This document shows, piece by piece, positions 25,172 through 35,586 of a stretch of DNA of 64,000 nucleotides. A program made the translations under genes and the position numbers. Source of the DNA: Clostridiales bacterium (GTDB lineage: Bacteria > Bacillota > Clostridia > Lachnospirales > Lachnospiraceae); assembly GCA_029338615.1 (NCBI GenBank), contig JAQYAS010000048.1, forward strand, positions 32,477 through 96,476, given 5' to 3'. Positions within the stretch are counted from its first letter, which is position 1; each line of letters opens with the position of its first letter. The notes beneath the pieces are model-generated. The model did not search any database and was not told the DNA's origin. It saw only the letters and a list, made by a program, of their open reading frames with translations.

Positions 25172-25883
25172 AAATACCTCGTTCAGCTAAACTGACATAA
25201 CAGTTATTTCCCAGGATAATATGATCCGAAAGATTTATGCCGATCAACTGTCCTGCCTTAAAAATATCAAGAGTTATCTCCACATCCTGTCTGCTTGGAG
25301 TTGGATCTCCCGATGGATGATTATGAATAAGTATTATAAAAACCGCCTCATATCTGAGTGCTTCCACAAAAACCTCTCTTGGAGATAACATGGAACTATT
25401 TATTGTCCCCTCTGATATTTTTATATCCTTTATTAATTTGTGCTTTGAGTCGAAAAGCAGCAGATACACATACTCCTTATCAAGATATCTGGTGTTCTCC
25501 ATATAATAATCTGCAATACTCTGCGGTGACTGGAATGACAGAAATGGCTTAAGTACAGCCTTTGACATTCTCTTGGATATCTCCGCAAGGCATTTCATCT
25601 GGACAGCTTTAACTTTCCCGACACCGGCAATGCTCTCAAGATCAGATATCGTAAGATAATTCAGACCTACAATTCCTTTGTGGACAGGATGGGCATTAAG
25701 TATCTTGTATGCCGTTGACAGAGCATTCGCCCTGCGGCTTCCTGTTCTCAAAATTACCGATAGGAGCTCGGCATCCGACAATACCCCAACTCCATATCTG
25801 TAGCTTTTCTCATAAGGCCGATCGGTCTCAGACATCTCTTTCATACACATAATATGTGAATCTTTATCATTTGTTTTTTCCAT
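25158..25883 (-). CDS. radC: DNA repair protein RadC (MPN/JAB domain)
   Basis: A 241-residue RadC-family protein. A helix-hairpin-helix part in the first third (VLSDAELLSVILRTGSR and IAGVGKVKAVQ) precedes a JAB metalloprotease-like domain with the motif HNHPSGDPTPSRQD around 195. Despite the name, RadC has no firm role in repair. AGGAGG supports the ATG at 25883; the upstream in-frame ATG would include that site. The stop lies 14 bases inside mreC, so the two are coupled. RadC next to mre genes is the usual Firmicutes arrangement. Confidence 0.9.
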   Translation of the reverse strand: MEKTNDKDSHIMCMKEMSETDRPYEKSYRYGVGVLSDAELLSVILRTGSRRANALSTAYKILNAHPVHKGIVGLNYLTISDLESIAGVGKVKAVQMKCLAEISKRMSKAVLKPFLSFQSPQSIADYYMENTRYLDKEYVYLLLFDSKHKLIKDIKISEGTINSSMLSPREVFVEALRYEAVFIILIHNHPSGDPTPSRQDVEITLDIFKAGQLIGINLSDHIILGNNCYVSLAERGIFDET

Positions 25884-25940
25884 ATGTTCCTCCTCACGCC
25901 TCTCCAAACGCATAGAACATATCTTGGTCAACTCATTAAT

Positions 25941-27227
25941 CTACCATACTATAAGTTTTTTTTCTACCATTTTCTGTAATGACATTATTATGCCGTACTT
26001 TGCATGTGGATATGTAAGTCCCCCCTGAAAATATACAGCATAAGGCGGGCGCATAGGTGCATCCGCCGAGAGTTCTATGGACGATCCTGATACAAATGCG
26101 CCTGCCGCCATGATAACAGGCGAATCATATCCAGGCATATCCCATGGCTCTGGGCGTACATAACTGTCAACAGGAGCCGCCGCCTGTATTCCTTCGCAGA
26201 ACGCAACAACTCTCTCAGGAGTTTCAAGTTCCACTGCCTGGATTATATCGTACCTCTCCTCCGTACTATTAGGAACAGACTTAAATCCAAGTCCCTCATA
26301 TACATTTGCAGCAAATATGGCACCTTTTAATGCGCTTGCTGTTACTGTTGGAGCCATGAAAAGTCCCTGTGTCAGAGCCTTTGTATTGCCGAGCGATGCT
26401 CCCACTTCCTTGCCAAGCCCAGGTGTAGTCAATCTGTATGATGCATTCTCCACATATTCCTTCTTACCACAAATATATCCACCTATAGGAGCAAGTCCAC
26501 CGCCTGGATTCTTGATAAGTGAACCGACCACAAGATCCGCTCCCACATCCGACGGCTCCATCTCCTGAACGAATTCGCCATAACAGTTGTCCACCATACA
26601 AATGATATCCGGATTTACACTCTTTACCGCTTTTATAGCTTCACCTATCTGTTGTACTGACAGAGTTTTTCTCACTGCATATCCTTTTGACCTCTGTATC
26701 TCCACAAGTCTGGTATGGCTGTTTATAGCTTTTTTTATACCGTCTATGTCAAATTCACCATTTGGAAGGAGATCCACCTGTGCATATGTGACACCATATT
26801 CTGCAAGCGACCCTCTCGACTCTCTTATACCTATGATCTCATCCAGAGTGTCATAAGGTTTTCCAGCAATAGCAAGTATCTCGTCCCCCGGACGGAGATT
26901 GCCAAACATTGCAGTGCAGAGTGCATGGGTTCCGCACACTATCTGTGATCTGACAAGAGCATCCTCAGTGTGGAATACGTCTGCATATATTCTCTCAAGG
27001 GCATCCCTTCCATCGTCTGTGTATCCATATCCAGATGATCCTGCAAAATGTGCCTCGGAAAGTCTGTTGTCCTGCATTGCCTTGAGCACCTTAAGCTGAT
27101 TTATCTCACTCACTGCATCGATTCTGGCAAATCTGTCCTTCAACTTCTCCTCAACACTGTTACAGTAATCAAATACTTTCTCATCCACATTAAGAGAACT
27201 GTAATAATCCTTCAACATATCTTTCAT
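25941..27227 (-). CDS. Methionine gamma-lyase family protein (PLP enzyme)
   Basis: A 428-residue PLP-dependent protein of the Cys/Met-metabolism fold, of the type often labelled aluminium resistance protein or YnbB. Signs are GSSGYGYTDDGRDALE near residue 63, CGTHALCTAMFGNLRPGDEI near 100, MVDNCYGEFVQEMEP for cofactor binding, and GSLIKNPGGGLAPIGGY with the presumed Schiff-base Lys. Real substrate is unknown. It overlaps the stop of miaA by four bases (ATGA), so it is coupled to it; the miaA-ynbB pairing is known in Bacillus. Confidence 0.88.
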   Translation of the reverse strand: MKDMLKDYYSSLNVDEKVFDYCNSVEEKLKDRFARIDAVSEINQLKVLKAMQDNRLSEAHFAGSSGYGYTDDGRDALERIYADVFHTEDALVRSQIVCGTHALCTAMFGNLRPGDEILAIAGKPYDTLDEIIGIRESRGSLAEYGVTYAQVDLLPNGEFDIDGIKKAINSHTRLVEIQRSKGYAVRKTLSVQQIGEAIKAVKSVNPDIICMVDNCYGEFVQEMEPSDVGADLVVGSLIKNPGGGLAPIGGYICGKKEYVENASYRLTTPGLGKEVGASLGNTKALTQGLFMAPTVTASALKGAIFAANVYEGLGFKSVPNSTEERYDIIQAVELETPERVVAFCEGIQAAAPVDSYVRPEPWDMPGYDSPVIMAAGAFVSGSSIELSADAPMRPPYAVYFQGGLTYPHAKYGIIMSLQKMVEKKLIVW

Positions 27228-28180
27228 CTCTGTATTATCTCCTTCTCGAAAAGCATTTCAAGCATGTACGCCAATATATCTGCTTCGCTGTCAAATTCAT
27301 TTTTATTCACCCAGGTCACATATTTTTCTCTCTTAAACCACGTAATCTGTCTCTTGGCAAAATGACGTGTATCCCTTTTCAGAGTATACACAGCTTCATC
27401 ATAACTGCATCTGTCCTGAATATAATCTATGATCTCCTTATATCCAAGTCCCTGCATAGAAACAAGATCTCTGCCATATCCCTCATTGACAAGCTGTCTG
27501 ACTTCATTCTCAAGCCCATTTTCAAGCATAATGTCAATACGTCTGTCTATTCTATCATATAATTTGCTTCTATCATCATTTAACACAAAATATTCAAAAT
27601 TATATGGTGATTCCTTTTGTGACTCCGTCTCATTATGTTCGGAGATCTTCATTCCTGTTTTACGATAAAATTCCAGGGCTCTTATAACCCTTTTAACATT
27701 ATTCTCATGTATCTTTTCGGCAGATTCAGGGTCAACATTGGCCAGCATATCATGAATATATGTGTTGCCATATGTTTCTGCAAGTTTTTGCAGCTCCTCA
27801 CGATATGACATATCATTATCATTTTCCTCAAAATCTATATCGTATAAAAGTGCCTGTATATAGAAGCCTGTCCCCCCAACTATAATTGGAATTTTTCCAC
27901 GAGAATATATTTCTTTCATTGCCTCAAGAGCATATTTTTTAAAAAGTACAACATTAAATTCTTCTCCAGGATCAAGAATATCGATAAGATAATGTCTTAC
28001 CCCCTGCATCTCCGAAGGTTCAATCTTGGCTGTACCTATATTCATTTTCCTGTATACCTGCATAGAATCTGCAGATATTATCTCGCCGTTCACAGCCTTT
28101 GCCAGTCCTATTGAGAGCGCCGTCTTGCCGACTGCTGTTGGTCCGGTAAGGATTATCAGTGGCCTGATTTTCTTATCCAT
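27224..28180 (-). CDS. miaA: tRNA dimethylallyltransferase
   Basis: A 318-residue enzyme that adds a dimethylallyl group to A37 of tRNAs reading UNN codons. P-loop GPTAVGKTAL is at the N-terminus; SADSMQVYRKMNIGTAK, HYLIDILDP and VGGTGFYIQALL follow. MiaB, encoded upstream in the same run, then adds the methylthio group to the same base. The C-terminus KRQITWFKRE is typical. It starts 29 bases after the mutL stop. Confidence 0.96.
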   Translation of the reverse strand: MDKKIRPLIILTGPTAVGKTALSIGLAKAVNGEIISADSMQVYRKMNIGTAKIEPSEMQGVRHYLIDILDPGEEFNVVLFKKYALEAMKEIYSRGKIPIIVGGTGFYIQALLYDIDFEENDNDMSYREELQKLAETYGNTYIHDMLANVDPESAEKIHENNVKRVIRALEFYRKTGMKISEHNETESQKESPYNFEYFVLNDDRSKLYDRIDRRIDIMLENGLENEVRQLVNEGYGRDLVSMQGLGYKEIIDYIQDRCSYDEAVYTLKRDTRHFAKRQITWFKREKYVTWVNKNEFDSEADILAYMLEMLFEKEIIQR

Positions 28181-28209
28181 ATCATTATCTCCTGCAACAT
28201 CAGAATCTT

Positions 28210-30372
28210 CTATACTATACGTTTGAATTTTTTCTCTATCTCAGCCTCAGTCATGGAAATAACTGTTGGACGGCCATGAGGGCATGTATAAGGGTTCTCA
28301 AGTTTTAAGAGCTGATCTATAAGTGCATCAGCCTCCTTGAAACTTATCTCCGTGTTTCCTTTTATAGCAGCCTTGCACGCCATGGTTGAAAGCTTGTGTA
28401 TAAACGTGTCTATAGTCACCTTTTTCACACTACTGCTGGCATCTGCTATAAAATCTATGAAAAGCTCTCTGCCATCAAGTCCAAACAGATTATCAGGAAC
28501 AGCGTTCAGTTTGAACTCCCTGCCTCCAAAGTTCTCAATCTGATATCCGAGGGCCTCGAACATCTCCATATTCTCATGAAGAAACTCTATCTCTGTGGCA
28601 CTGAGTGTCACTACCGCAGGTGGCATAAGATATTGTGAATATATCTTCTTATTCTTGTAATTTTCCATGAGTTCCTCATACTTGACCTTCTCATGTGCCG
28701 CATGCTGATCCATTATGAAGAACTTGCCATCATACTCTATAAGCCAGTATGTCTTGAAAAGCTGTCCTATTAGTCTGTGCTTTGCACGGGCTTCCTTTGT
28801 CAGAAACTTCTCCTGGAACATATCCTGCTGGACATACTTTTTTCTGGCTTCTTCATCGTAGTCAGTATCTGAAGCTGCAATAGTCCTCGGAGTCACGATC
28901 TGGGATTCGGCAGTAACCGGCTCAGTTTCTGATGGAACCGGAGTTGTATATGCCGGGCTCTCGTTTACCATATTCCTGTTTTGTACTACAGATCTCTCCT
29001 GATCATTCTTCCTATCTGCATATGTGTAGTTTCCTGCCGGCTTCTCTGTCTTGTTATTATCTATGACGTCTGATTCCTTATTTGTTGAGCTGCTAGTCTC
29101 ATCTATGATCTCTATAACCGAACGGATCGACGGTGGTGATGACTGTGGTTCCATCGGACGAACCGACTGTGGTGATGTCTGCATCTCCACTGGGCGAAGC
29201 TGTTCAGTCTTTGCCTGCGGTTCTGCCGAACGAAGCTGTTCAGACTGTCTCTGTGGTACAGTCCGATCCTCCGCCCTTACTATTGCCTCGCGTCTCTTGT
29301 TCTCAAACGCTTCCGGTGCCTTGCCAACATTCCTCTGCTTGAAGGTCTCTGGCTTTGTATCCTTACCCGGTGCCACATCAGGAATAAGTTCCCTGAATAG
29401 CAGGGTCTCCCTTATGGCATTGTAGGTAAAGCTGTATATATCCTGACTGTTCGCAAATTTCAGCTCCATCTTGGTTGGATGAACATTTACATCGAGGAGA
29501 TCAGATCTCACCTGAAAATTGATCTCGGTAAATGGAAACTTGTGTATCATGACAAATGTCCTGAAAGCGTCCTCGATAGCCTTGGTGAGCACAGCGCTCT
29601 TAATATATCTGTGATTGACATAATAGCCCTCAAATGATCTGTTTCCCCTTGAAATACAAGGCCTTGCGATATAGCCTGAGATCTTCATATAGTCATTTTC
29701 AGCGTTTATCTCAAGAAGATTTGATGTTATATCTCTTCCATAGATATGGTAGATTATGTCCCTCAGCTTGCCATTTCCGGATGTAAACAGCTTGTCTGTT
29801 CCATTTGCAATGAACTTAAATGATATCTCCGGGTGTGACATACATATACGGCACATTAAATCATATATATAGCTCGTTTCAGTAGCATCAGTCTTCATGA
29901 ATTTCTTTCTGGCCGGCGTGTTATAGAAAAGATTTCTTACTATGATAGTTGTTCCGCCCGGAGCACCTATCTCCTCGCTGGATATCTCTTTACCGCCATG
30001 TATCTGGTATCTGAGGCCGGTTACATCATCATCAGTCTTTGTTATCATCTCAACCTGAGCAACAGCCGCTATACTGGCAAGCGCCTCACCTCGAAAACCA
30101 AGAGAAGAGATACTCAGGAGATCCTCGACTGTCACAAGCTTACTTGTGGCATGTCTGAGAAATGCAAGCTTTACCTCATCCTTCTTTATACCTGCTCCGT
30201 TGTCGGTGACTCTGAGAAACGAAAGTCCAGCGCCCTTTATCTCGACGGTTACCGCGGTGGCTCCTGAGTCTATAGAATTTTCCACAAGTTCCTTGATGAC
30301 CGAGCTCGGCTTCTCTATAACCTCACCGGCAGCTATCTTGTTTATCGTATTCTGGTCTAATACTTTTATCAT
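28210..30372 (-). CDS. mutL: DNA mismatch repair protein MutL
   Basis: A 720-residue MutL. The GHKL ATPase is at the N-terminus (IAAGEVIEKPSSVIKELVENS, DNGAGI, SLGFRGEAL). A Pro/Gln-rich linker at about 330-510 includes several near-copies of a short QxxRPMEPQ-like unit. The C-terminal domain has the endonuclease motif DQHAAHEKVKYEE and the CPHGRPTV metal-site motif, so this is the nicking type found in bacteria without Dam/MutH. It follows mutS by 16 bases. Confidence 0.96.
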   Translation of the reverse strand: MIKVLDQNTINKIAAGEVIEKPSSVIKELVENSIDSGATAVTVEIKGAGLSFLRVTDNGAGIKKDEVKLAFLRHATSKLVTVEDLLSISSLGFRGEALASIAAVAQVEMITKTDDDVTGLRYQIHGGKEISSEEIGAPGGTTIIVRNLFYNTPARKKFMKTDATETSYIYDLMCRICMSHPEISFKFIANGTDKLFTSGNGKLRDIIYHIYGRDITSNLLEINAENDYMKISGYIARPCISRGNRSFEGYYVNHRYIKSAVLTKAIEDAFRTFVMIHKFPFTEINFQVRSDLLDVNVHPTKMELKFANSQDIYSFTYNAIRETLLFRELIPDVAPGKDTKPETFKQRNVGKAPEAFENKRREAIVRAEDRTVPQRQSEQLRSAEPQAKTEQLRPVEMQTSPQSVRPMEPQSSPPSIRSVIEIIDETSSSTNKESDVIDNNKTEKPAGNYTYADRKNDQERSVVQNRNMVNESPAYTTPVPSETEPVTAESQIVTPRTIAASDTDYDEEARKKYVQQDMFQEKFLTKEARAKHRLIGQLFKTYWLIEYDGKFFIMDQHAAHEKVKYEELMENYKNKKIYSQYLMPPAVVTLSATEIEFLHENMEMFEALGYQIENFGGREFKLNAVPDNLFGLDGRELFIDFIADASSSVKKVTIDTFIHKLSTMACKAAIKGNTEISFKEADALIDQLLKLENPYTCPHGRPTVISMTEAEIEKKFKRIV

Positions 30373-30388
30373 TACTTATCGCTCCTTA

Positions 30389-33004
30389 TTATTTAAGTCG
30401 CTCCTGCAATTCATTTAAATAAAGTAATGCCTTCATAGGTGTCATGTTGGACAGATCAACACATTTTATATCCTCGATCACCTGTGTTTCGGCAAGTGAG
30501 CCGAACATTGACATCTGAGTGTCATCATTCTTCGGCTTAAATTCATTTGTAACCTTTATCTCCTTCAGCTTGGCGGTTATGTCCTTGTCTATAAGCTGAT
30601 TTGATATCTCGTTTGCTCTCGCTATGACAACATCAGGCACACCAGCAAGCTTTGCAACCTGTATACCGTAACTTCTGTCAGCACCACCCTTGACAATCTT
30701 TCTGAGGAACACTATGTCATCTCCGTCCTCCTTAACAGCTATACAGTAGTTGTTGACCGCTGACAGCTTGCCCTCAAGTTCCGTGAGTTCATGATAGTGT
30801 GTTGCGAACAAAGTCTTTGCTCCTAGCAGTTCACTGTTACTTATATATTCAACAACAGCCCATGCAATGGCCAGCCCGTCATATGTACTCGTTCCGCGTC
30901 CTATCTCGTCTAGGATGAGAAGACTGTTCTTCGTGGCATTTCTGAGGATATTTGCAACCTCACTCATTTCCACCATAAATGTAGACTGTCCCGATGCAAG
31001 GTCATCGGATGCACCAACTCTTGTAAATATCCTGTCGCAAATGCCTATATTGGCAGATGCCGCAGGAACAAAACTTCCAACCTGTGCCATAAGCACAATG
31101 AGTGCAGTCTGTCTCATATAAGTGGACTTACCGGCCATATTGGGGCCTGTAATTATTGATATCCTGCTCTCATGGTTGTTCAGATATGTGTTGTTGGTGA
31201 TGAACATATCATTGTTCAACATCTTTTCAACAACAGGATGACGTCCATCCTTTATGTCTATTATTCCCTCTGTATTGATCTCAGGTCTCACATACCCATT
31301 TGCAACCGCCACATATGAGAGTGAACAAAGTGCATCGAGCATGGCTATGCTGTGTGCAGTTCTCTGTACCCTTGTGAGCTCCGCCGCAAGGGTATCCCTG
31401 AGCTCAACATATGTGTTATACTCCAGCGCAACAAGCTTGTCAGATGAACCAAGGATAACTCCCGCCAGCCTGTCCAACTCCTCGGTGGTGTATCTCTCAG
31501 AATTGGCAAGTGTCTGCTTTCTGATAAAATAATCCGGTACAAGGCTCTTATATGAATTGGTTACATCAAAATAATATCCAAACACCTTGTTGAATTTTAT
31601 CTTGAGATTCTTGATACCTGTCTTTTCCTTCTCTCTGGCCTCAAGGTCTGCGATCCAGTTCTTGCCATCGGTGGTCGCATTCTTAAGCGTATCTATGTCC
31701 TCAAGATAGCCATCCTTGAATATTCCACCTTCTCTGATAAGTATAGGCGGCTCATCAACTATAGCACGGTCAAGAAGGTCATAAAGATCCTGCAGATCAT
31801 CTATTCCATCCTTGATCTCGGTGAGTTCTTCCGAATGAAACTCTCCGAGAAGCTGTATGATAAACGGAAGAAGCTGTATGGACGTCTTGAATGCCAGGAG
31901 ATCTCTTGGATTCGCTGTTCTTAACGATATCCTGGTCATTAGTCTCTCAAGATCATATATGGTATTCATGTACTCTCGAAGTTCATCCCTTGTTATGACA
32001 GAATCGTTGAGCTCTGTTATAGCATCAAGCCGAGCCTCAATATCACCTTTGTGGATAAGTGGCTGTTCTATCATATTTCTGAGCATTCTTGCTCCCATGG
32101 CCGTCTTGGTCTTGTCCAGTACCCAGAGCAGGGAGCCTCTTTTCTGCTTGTCTCTGAGGGTTTCTGTAAGCTCCAGATTTCTTCTGGATGAACTGTCTAT
32201 GATCATGAAATCCTCTATGGAATATAAATCTATCCTGTTGATATGATCCAGAGAGTTCTTCTGTGTCTCATGAAGATACTGGAGAAGTGCTCCCGCTGAC
32301 AGCAGCATATCCTCATGCTCATCTATGCCTAGGCCGTCTATAGACCCCACCTTAAACTGTCTTTTGATGAAATCCTCACAGGTATCATCATTAAAGTAAT
32401 GAGCCGGAGCCTCCGATATGGTTATCTTCATCTTCTCCTTCATGTAATCAAAGTTCAGACCACAAGAAAGAAATGCATCATTGCCTATTATCTCTGTCGG
32501 AGAATATTTGTTGATCTCATCGTATAGCTTGGATGTAGACGAGATATGGCAGGAACGGAACTCTCCGGTGGTTATATCGCACACAGCCACTCCATACTCC
32601 TCATTACAGCCAAATATACACATTAGATAGTTATTCCTCGTCTCATCAAGAACAGCCTGGGACATGTTTGTACCAGGCGTAACTATACGTATTACTTCTC
32701 TCTTTACTAGACCTTTTGCAAGCTTCGGATCCTCCATCTGCTCACATATGGCTACCTTGTAGCCCTTCTCAATAAGCTTGTTAATGTATATGTCACAAGC
32801 ATGATATGGAACACCGCACATCGGTGCACGCTCCTCCTGACCACAGTCCCTGCCGGTCAGTGTTATCTCAAGTTCTCTGGATGCCGTCAGAGCATCATCG
32901 AAGAACATCTCATAGAAATCTCCCAGTCTGTAGAAGAGAATGCAGTCCTTATACTGATTCTTAACTTCCATATACTGAGCCATCATTGGTGTTAATGCTG
33001 CCAC
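30389..33004 (-). CDS. mutS: DNA mismatch repair protein MutS
   Basis: An 871-residue MutS that finds mismatches and recruits MutL. The mismatch-reading Phe and Glu are in GDFYEMFFDDA near the N-terminus. Walker A GPNMAGKST is near residue 620, Walker B region reads LLILDEIGRGTSTYDG, and FATHYHEL follows. The C-terminus has a QMSMFG stretch similar to a beta-clamp binding motif. The start is GTG, with AGGAG upstream. It lies 11 bases after miaB. Confidence 0.97.
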   Translation of the reverse strand: MAALTPMMAQYMEVKNQYKDCILFYRLGDFYEMFFDDALTASRELEITLTGRDCGQEERAPMCGVPYHACDIYINKLIEKGYKVAICEQMEDPKLAKGLVKREVIRIVTPGTNMSQAVLDETRNNYLMCIFGCNEEYGVAVCDITTGEFRSCHISSTSKLYDEINKYSPTEIIGNDAFLSCGLNFDYMKEKMKITISEAPAHYFNDDTCEDFIKRQFKVGSIDGLGIDEHEDMLLSAGALLQYLHETQKNSLDHINRIDLYSIEDFMIIDSSSRRNLELTETLRDKQKRGSLLWVLDKTKTAMGARMLRNMIEQPLIHKGDIEARLDAITELNDSVITRDELREYMNTIYDLERLMTRISLRTANPRDLLAFKTSIQLLPFIIQLLGEFHSEELTEIKDGIDDLQDLYDLLDRAIVDEPPILIREGGIFKDGYLEDIDTLKNATTDGKNWIADLEAREKEKTGIKNLKIKFNKVFGYYFDVTNSYKSLVPDYFIRKQTLANSERYTTEELDRLAGVILGSSDKLVALEYNTYVELRDTLAAELTRVQRTAHSIAMLDALCSLSYVAVANGYVRPEINTEGIIDIKDGRHPVVEKMLNNDMFITNNTYLNNHESRISIITGPNMAGKSTYMRQTALIVLMAQVGSFVPAASANIGICDRIFTRVGASDDLASGQSTFMVEMSEVANILRNATKNSLLILDEIGRGTSTYDGLAIAWAVVEYISNSELLGAKTLFATHYHELTELEGKLSAVNNYCIAVKEDGDDIVFLRKIVKGGADRSYGIQVAKLAGVPDVVIARANEISNQLIDKDITAKLKEIKVTNEFKPKNDDTQMSMFGSLAETQVIEDIKCVDLSNMTPMKALLYLNELQERLK

Positions 33005-33015
33005 TTCAACTACTC

Positions 33016-34467
33016 CTATTCTACTAATTCACCCATGTAATAAAATCCCTTACATTCAATAAGCTTTACATTCCGTATCTTTCCAACCAACTCTGCACAC
33101 CCAGGGAAATGAACAAGTATGTTATTGGAAAGTCTCCCTGTCAGGAGTCCGTCGCCCTTCTCGTCAAAACCTTCAACCAGCACTGGCTGTGTCTGTCCCT
33201 TTATGGCAAGGGTATTTACATCACTTATTTCCTGTACACGCCTTAAAAGCCTGTTGTATCTGTCCTGTATTTCTTCCTTTGTGGAACCATTCTCCATGCC
33301 TGCGGCAGGAGTTCCTGTTCTCTTTGAATATATAAATGTAAACGCAGTGTCATACTGCACCTTCTCAACAACGTCCATGGTCTCAAGGAAATCTTCTTCG
33401 GTCTCCCCAGGAAATCCCACGATTATATCAGTGGTGAGTGATATCTCCGGAATCTTTGACCTTATACGGTCAACCAGTGCAAGATATGACTCCTTTGTGT
33501 ACTTTCTGTTCATCGCATTCAGTATCTTTGTTGAACCTGACTGCACCGGAAGATGAAGATGCCTGCATATCTTGGGATTCTCTGCAATCACATCTATCAG
33601 TTCATCTGACAGATCCTTTGGATGTGAGGTCATGAATCTGACTCTTTGAATCTTTTCTATGGCACACACGCGCCTCAGCAGTTCCGCAAATGTAATCGGA
33701 TGCTCAAGATTCTTACCATAAGAATTGACATTCTGCCCGAGGAGCATGATCTCCACCACTCCATCATTGGCCAGTCTCTCACATTCCGATATTATATCCT
33801 CTGGATTTCTGCTTCGCTCCCTGCCTCTGACATACGGCACTATACAGTATGTACAGAAGTTATTGCATCCAAACATGATGTTCACACCTGATTTAAATGG
33901 AAACTCCCTCACCGCAGGAAGATCCTCCACAACTTCCTTTGCGTCTTTCCAGATATCTATGACCATGCTGCCGGATTCTATCCTGTTCACAAATATCTCC
34001 GCTAGCTTGTATACATTGTGAGTTCCAAATACCATGTCCACAAACCTGTAACTTTTGCTTATAGTAGTCACCACATGCTGCTCCTGCATCATGCATCCGC
34101 ACAGAGCTATCTTCATCTCGGGATTCTTTTCTTTGAGATGCTTCATGAGTCCCAGATGCCCATATACCTTTCTGTTGGCATTCTCTCTAACAGTACATGT
34201 GTTATATATGATAAAATCCGCATGTTCAGACTCGGTTCTCACATATCCCATCTGCTCAAGTATTCCGGCAAGCTTCTCGGAATCCCTGACATTCATCTGA
34301 CAGCCAAATGTCTGTATGGAGCAGGTAAGATCACGTCCCAGAACTTTACTCCTTGCTGTGACATACTCCCTGCCTTTTTTTATATAGTAGTACTGCCTCT
34401 CTGGTTCCTCAATAGGAGCAGGAAGCCCCAGATCTATGCTGTCAATAATGTTTTCAAAATCATTCAT
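33016..34467 (-). CDS. miaB: tRNA-2-methylthio-N6-dimethylallyladenosine synthase
   Basis: A 483-residue radical SAM methylthiotransferase. The N-terminal MTTase domain holds three cluster-binding cysteines (FGCQMNVRDSE, YNTCTVRENA, ALCGCMMQ). The radical SAM motif is GCNNFCTYCIVPYVRGRERS. A C-terminal TRAM domain covers the last 70 residues. It finishes the ms2i6A37 modification begun by MiaA. The clustering with mutS and mutL is common in Firmicutes. Confidence 0.96.
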   Translation of the reverse strand: MNDFENIIDSIDLGLPAPIEEPERQYYYIKKGREYVTARSKVLGRDLTCSIQTFGCQMNVRDSEKLAGILEQMGYVRTESEHADFIIYNTCTVRENANRKVYGHLGLMKHLKEKNPEMKIALCGCMMQEQHVVTTISKSYRFVDMVFGTHNVYKLAEIFVNRIESGSMVIDIWKDAKEVVEDLPAVREFPFKSGVNIMFGCNNFCTYCIVPYVRGRERSRNPEDIISECERLANDGVVEIMLLGQNVNSYGKNLEHPITFAELLRRVCAIEKIQRVRFMTSHPKDLSDELIDVIAENPKICRHLHLPVQSGSTKILNAMNRKYTKESYLALVDRIRSKIPEISLTTDIIVGFPGETEEDFLETMDVVEKVQYDTAFTFIYSKRTGTPAAGMENGSTKEEIQDRYNRLLRRVQEISDVNTLAIKGQTQPVLVEGFDEKGDGLLTGRLSNNILVHFPGCAELVGKIRNVKLIECKGFYYMGELVE

Positions 34468-34518
34468 AATCTCTAAGTATCCTTATCTATTTCTTTAAAA
34501 AGTAAATGCAGGCCGAGC

Positions 34519-35517
34519 TTATTCATCTATCCCCAGCTTTCCAAGTATTCTGTCTATGTTTCCTATGGTGTTTTTCACACTGGAGTTTGCGGCATCCATA
34601 CTCATCTGTGCCTTTATATCTGCCAGATCAATATCTCTGTAGTGATCTATAGCTGCAATATAATCTGGATCATGTTCGAAATGAACCTTCAGCGCTCTAA
34701 TAGTGTCCCTGTACCCAAGCAGACTCCTGAATTTAACCGAATCAGCTGAGAAATTCAAGGTTCCATCTATCAGATCTCCAAGACTTACACTCGGATATAT
34801 CTCCATGATATCTGCATCCTCATATGATGATATGTCCTTTTTAGACTCCTGATTTAATCCACACACTATGATATGCCTGTAACCACTGTCGTACAACGGC
34901 TGTATCGGAACATTATCAGCAAGGCCTCCATCACAGTATTCTCTCCCATTGTATGTCACCGATTCATAAAGAAATGGAAGTGTTGATGATGCCATGACCA
35001 CAGTATTTATTTCATTCTTATCCCTGCCTGTCAGATCCACATACTCTGCTGTTCTGGGGCCGTCCGGTGTACACTCCGCAATAGAAGCAAATATTTTGAT
35101 ATCTCCATCCGAAAGTTTATCATAATCCAGATAGTCTTCCATAAGTTTCAACATCTCTCTTCTAGACATAAAACCAGGCTTATCATTGAACATAAGTTCC
35201 GGATCAACATCAAACACGGTCTCAAAATGTATCTGTTTCCATGCCTCATCACTCCTGTCAGGACTATTGCATGCGAAAAGCACTGCATTTATTGCTCCGA
35301 TTGATGTACCGGATATAGCCGATACTTTATCCATAATTCCATATTCTGCAAGTGCCCGATACACTCCAAGTTGATATGCACCCTTGCCGCCGCCACCGCC
35401 AAGACATAACGCATATGTATCAGACTGAGGCTCTGTTGCCTTATCTGTTTTCTCTTTTCCACTCTGGATTATGCTCTCAAGTTCTGCAATCTTTGCAGCT
35501 ATCTCGTCTCTATTCAT
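34519..35517 (-). CDS. Patatin-like phospholipase family protein
   Basis: A 332-residue patatin-domain protein. The oxyanion loop is GGGGGKGAYQLG near residue 37, the nucleophile is in GTSIGAINA, and the dyad Asp is in YCDGGLADNVP. The family hydrolyses acyl chains from lipids. There is no signal peptide, so it is presumably cytosolic or peripheral. Its substrate is unknown. The last 60 residues form a tail after the patatin core. It lies 52 bases upstream of miaB on the same strand. Confidence 0.88.
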   Translation of the reverse strand: MNRDEIAAKIAELESIIQSGKEKTDKATEPQSDTYALCLGGGGGKGAYQLGVYRALAEYGIMDKVSAISGTSIGAINAVLFACNSPDRSDEAWKQIHFETVFDVDPELMFNDKPGFMSRREMLKLMEDYLDYDKLSDGDIKIFASIAECTPDGPRTAEYVDLTGRDKNEINTVVMASSTLPFLYESVTYNGREYCDGGLADNVPIQPLYDSGYRHIIVCGLNQESKKDISSYEDADIMEIYPSVSLGDLIDGTLNFSADSVKFRSLLGYRDTIRALKVHFEHDPDYIAAIDHYRDIDLADIKAQMSMDAANSSVKNTIGNIDRILGKLGIDE

Positions 35518-35586
35518 CTGCTCTCCATCTAAACTAAGATATATGAAACACGATAATCATCCTCATATTACCAATATATCCAGCAT

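Noticed and set aside
29051..29425. A 124-codon open frame opposite mutL, and similar long frames opposite other genes (for example 31857-32246 and 50377-50901)
   Set aside because: They mirror the codon pattern of well-supported genes, lack ribosome sites and give low-complexity Ser/Thr-rich proteins. They are shadows.
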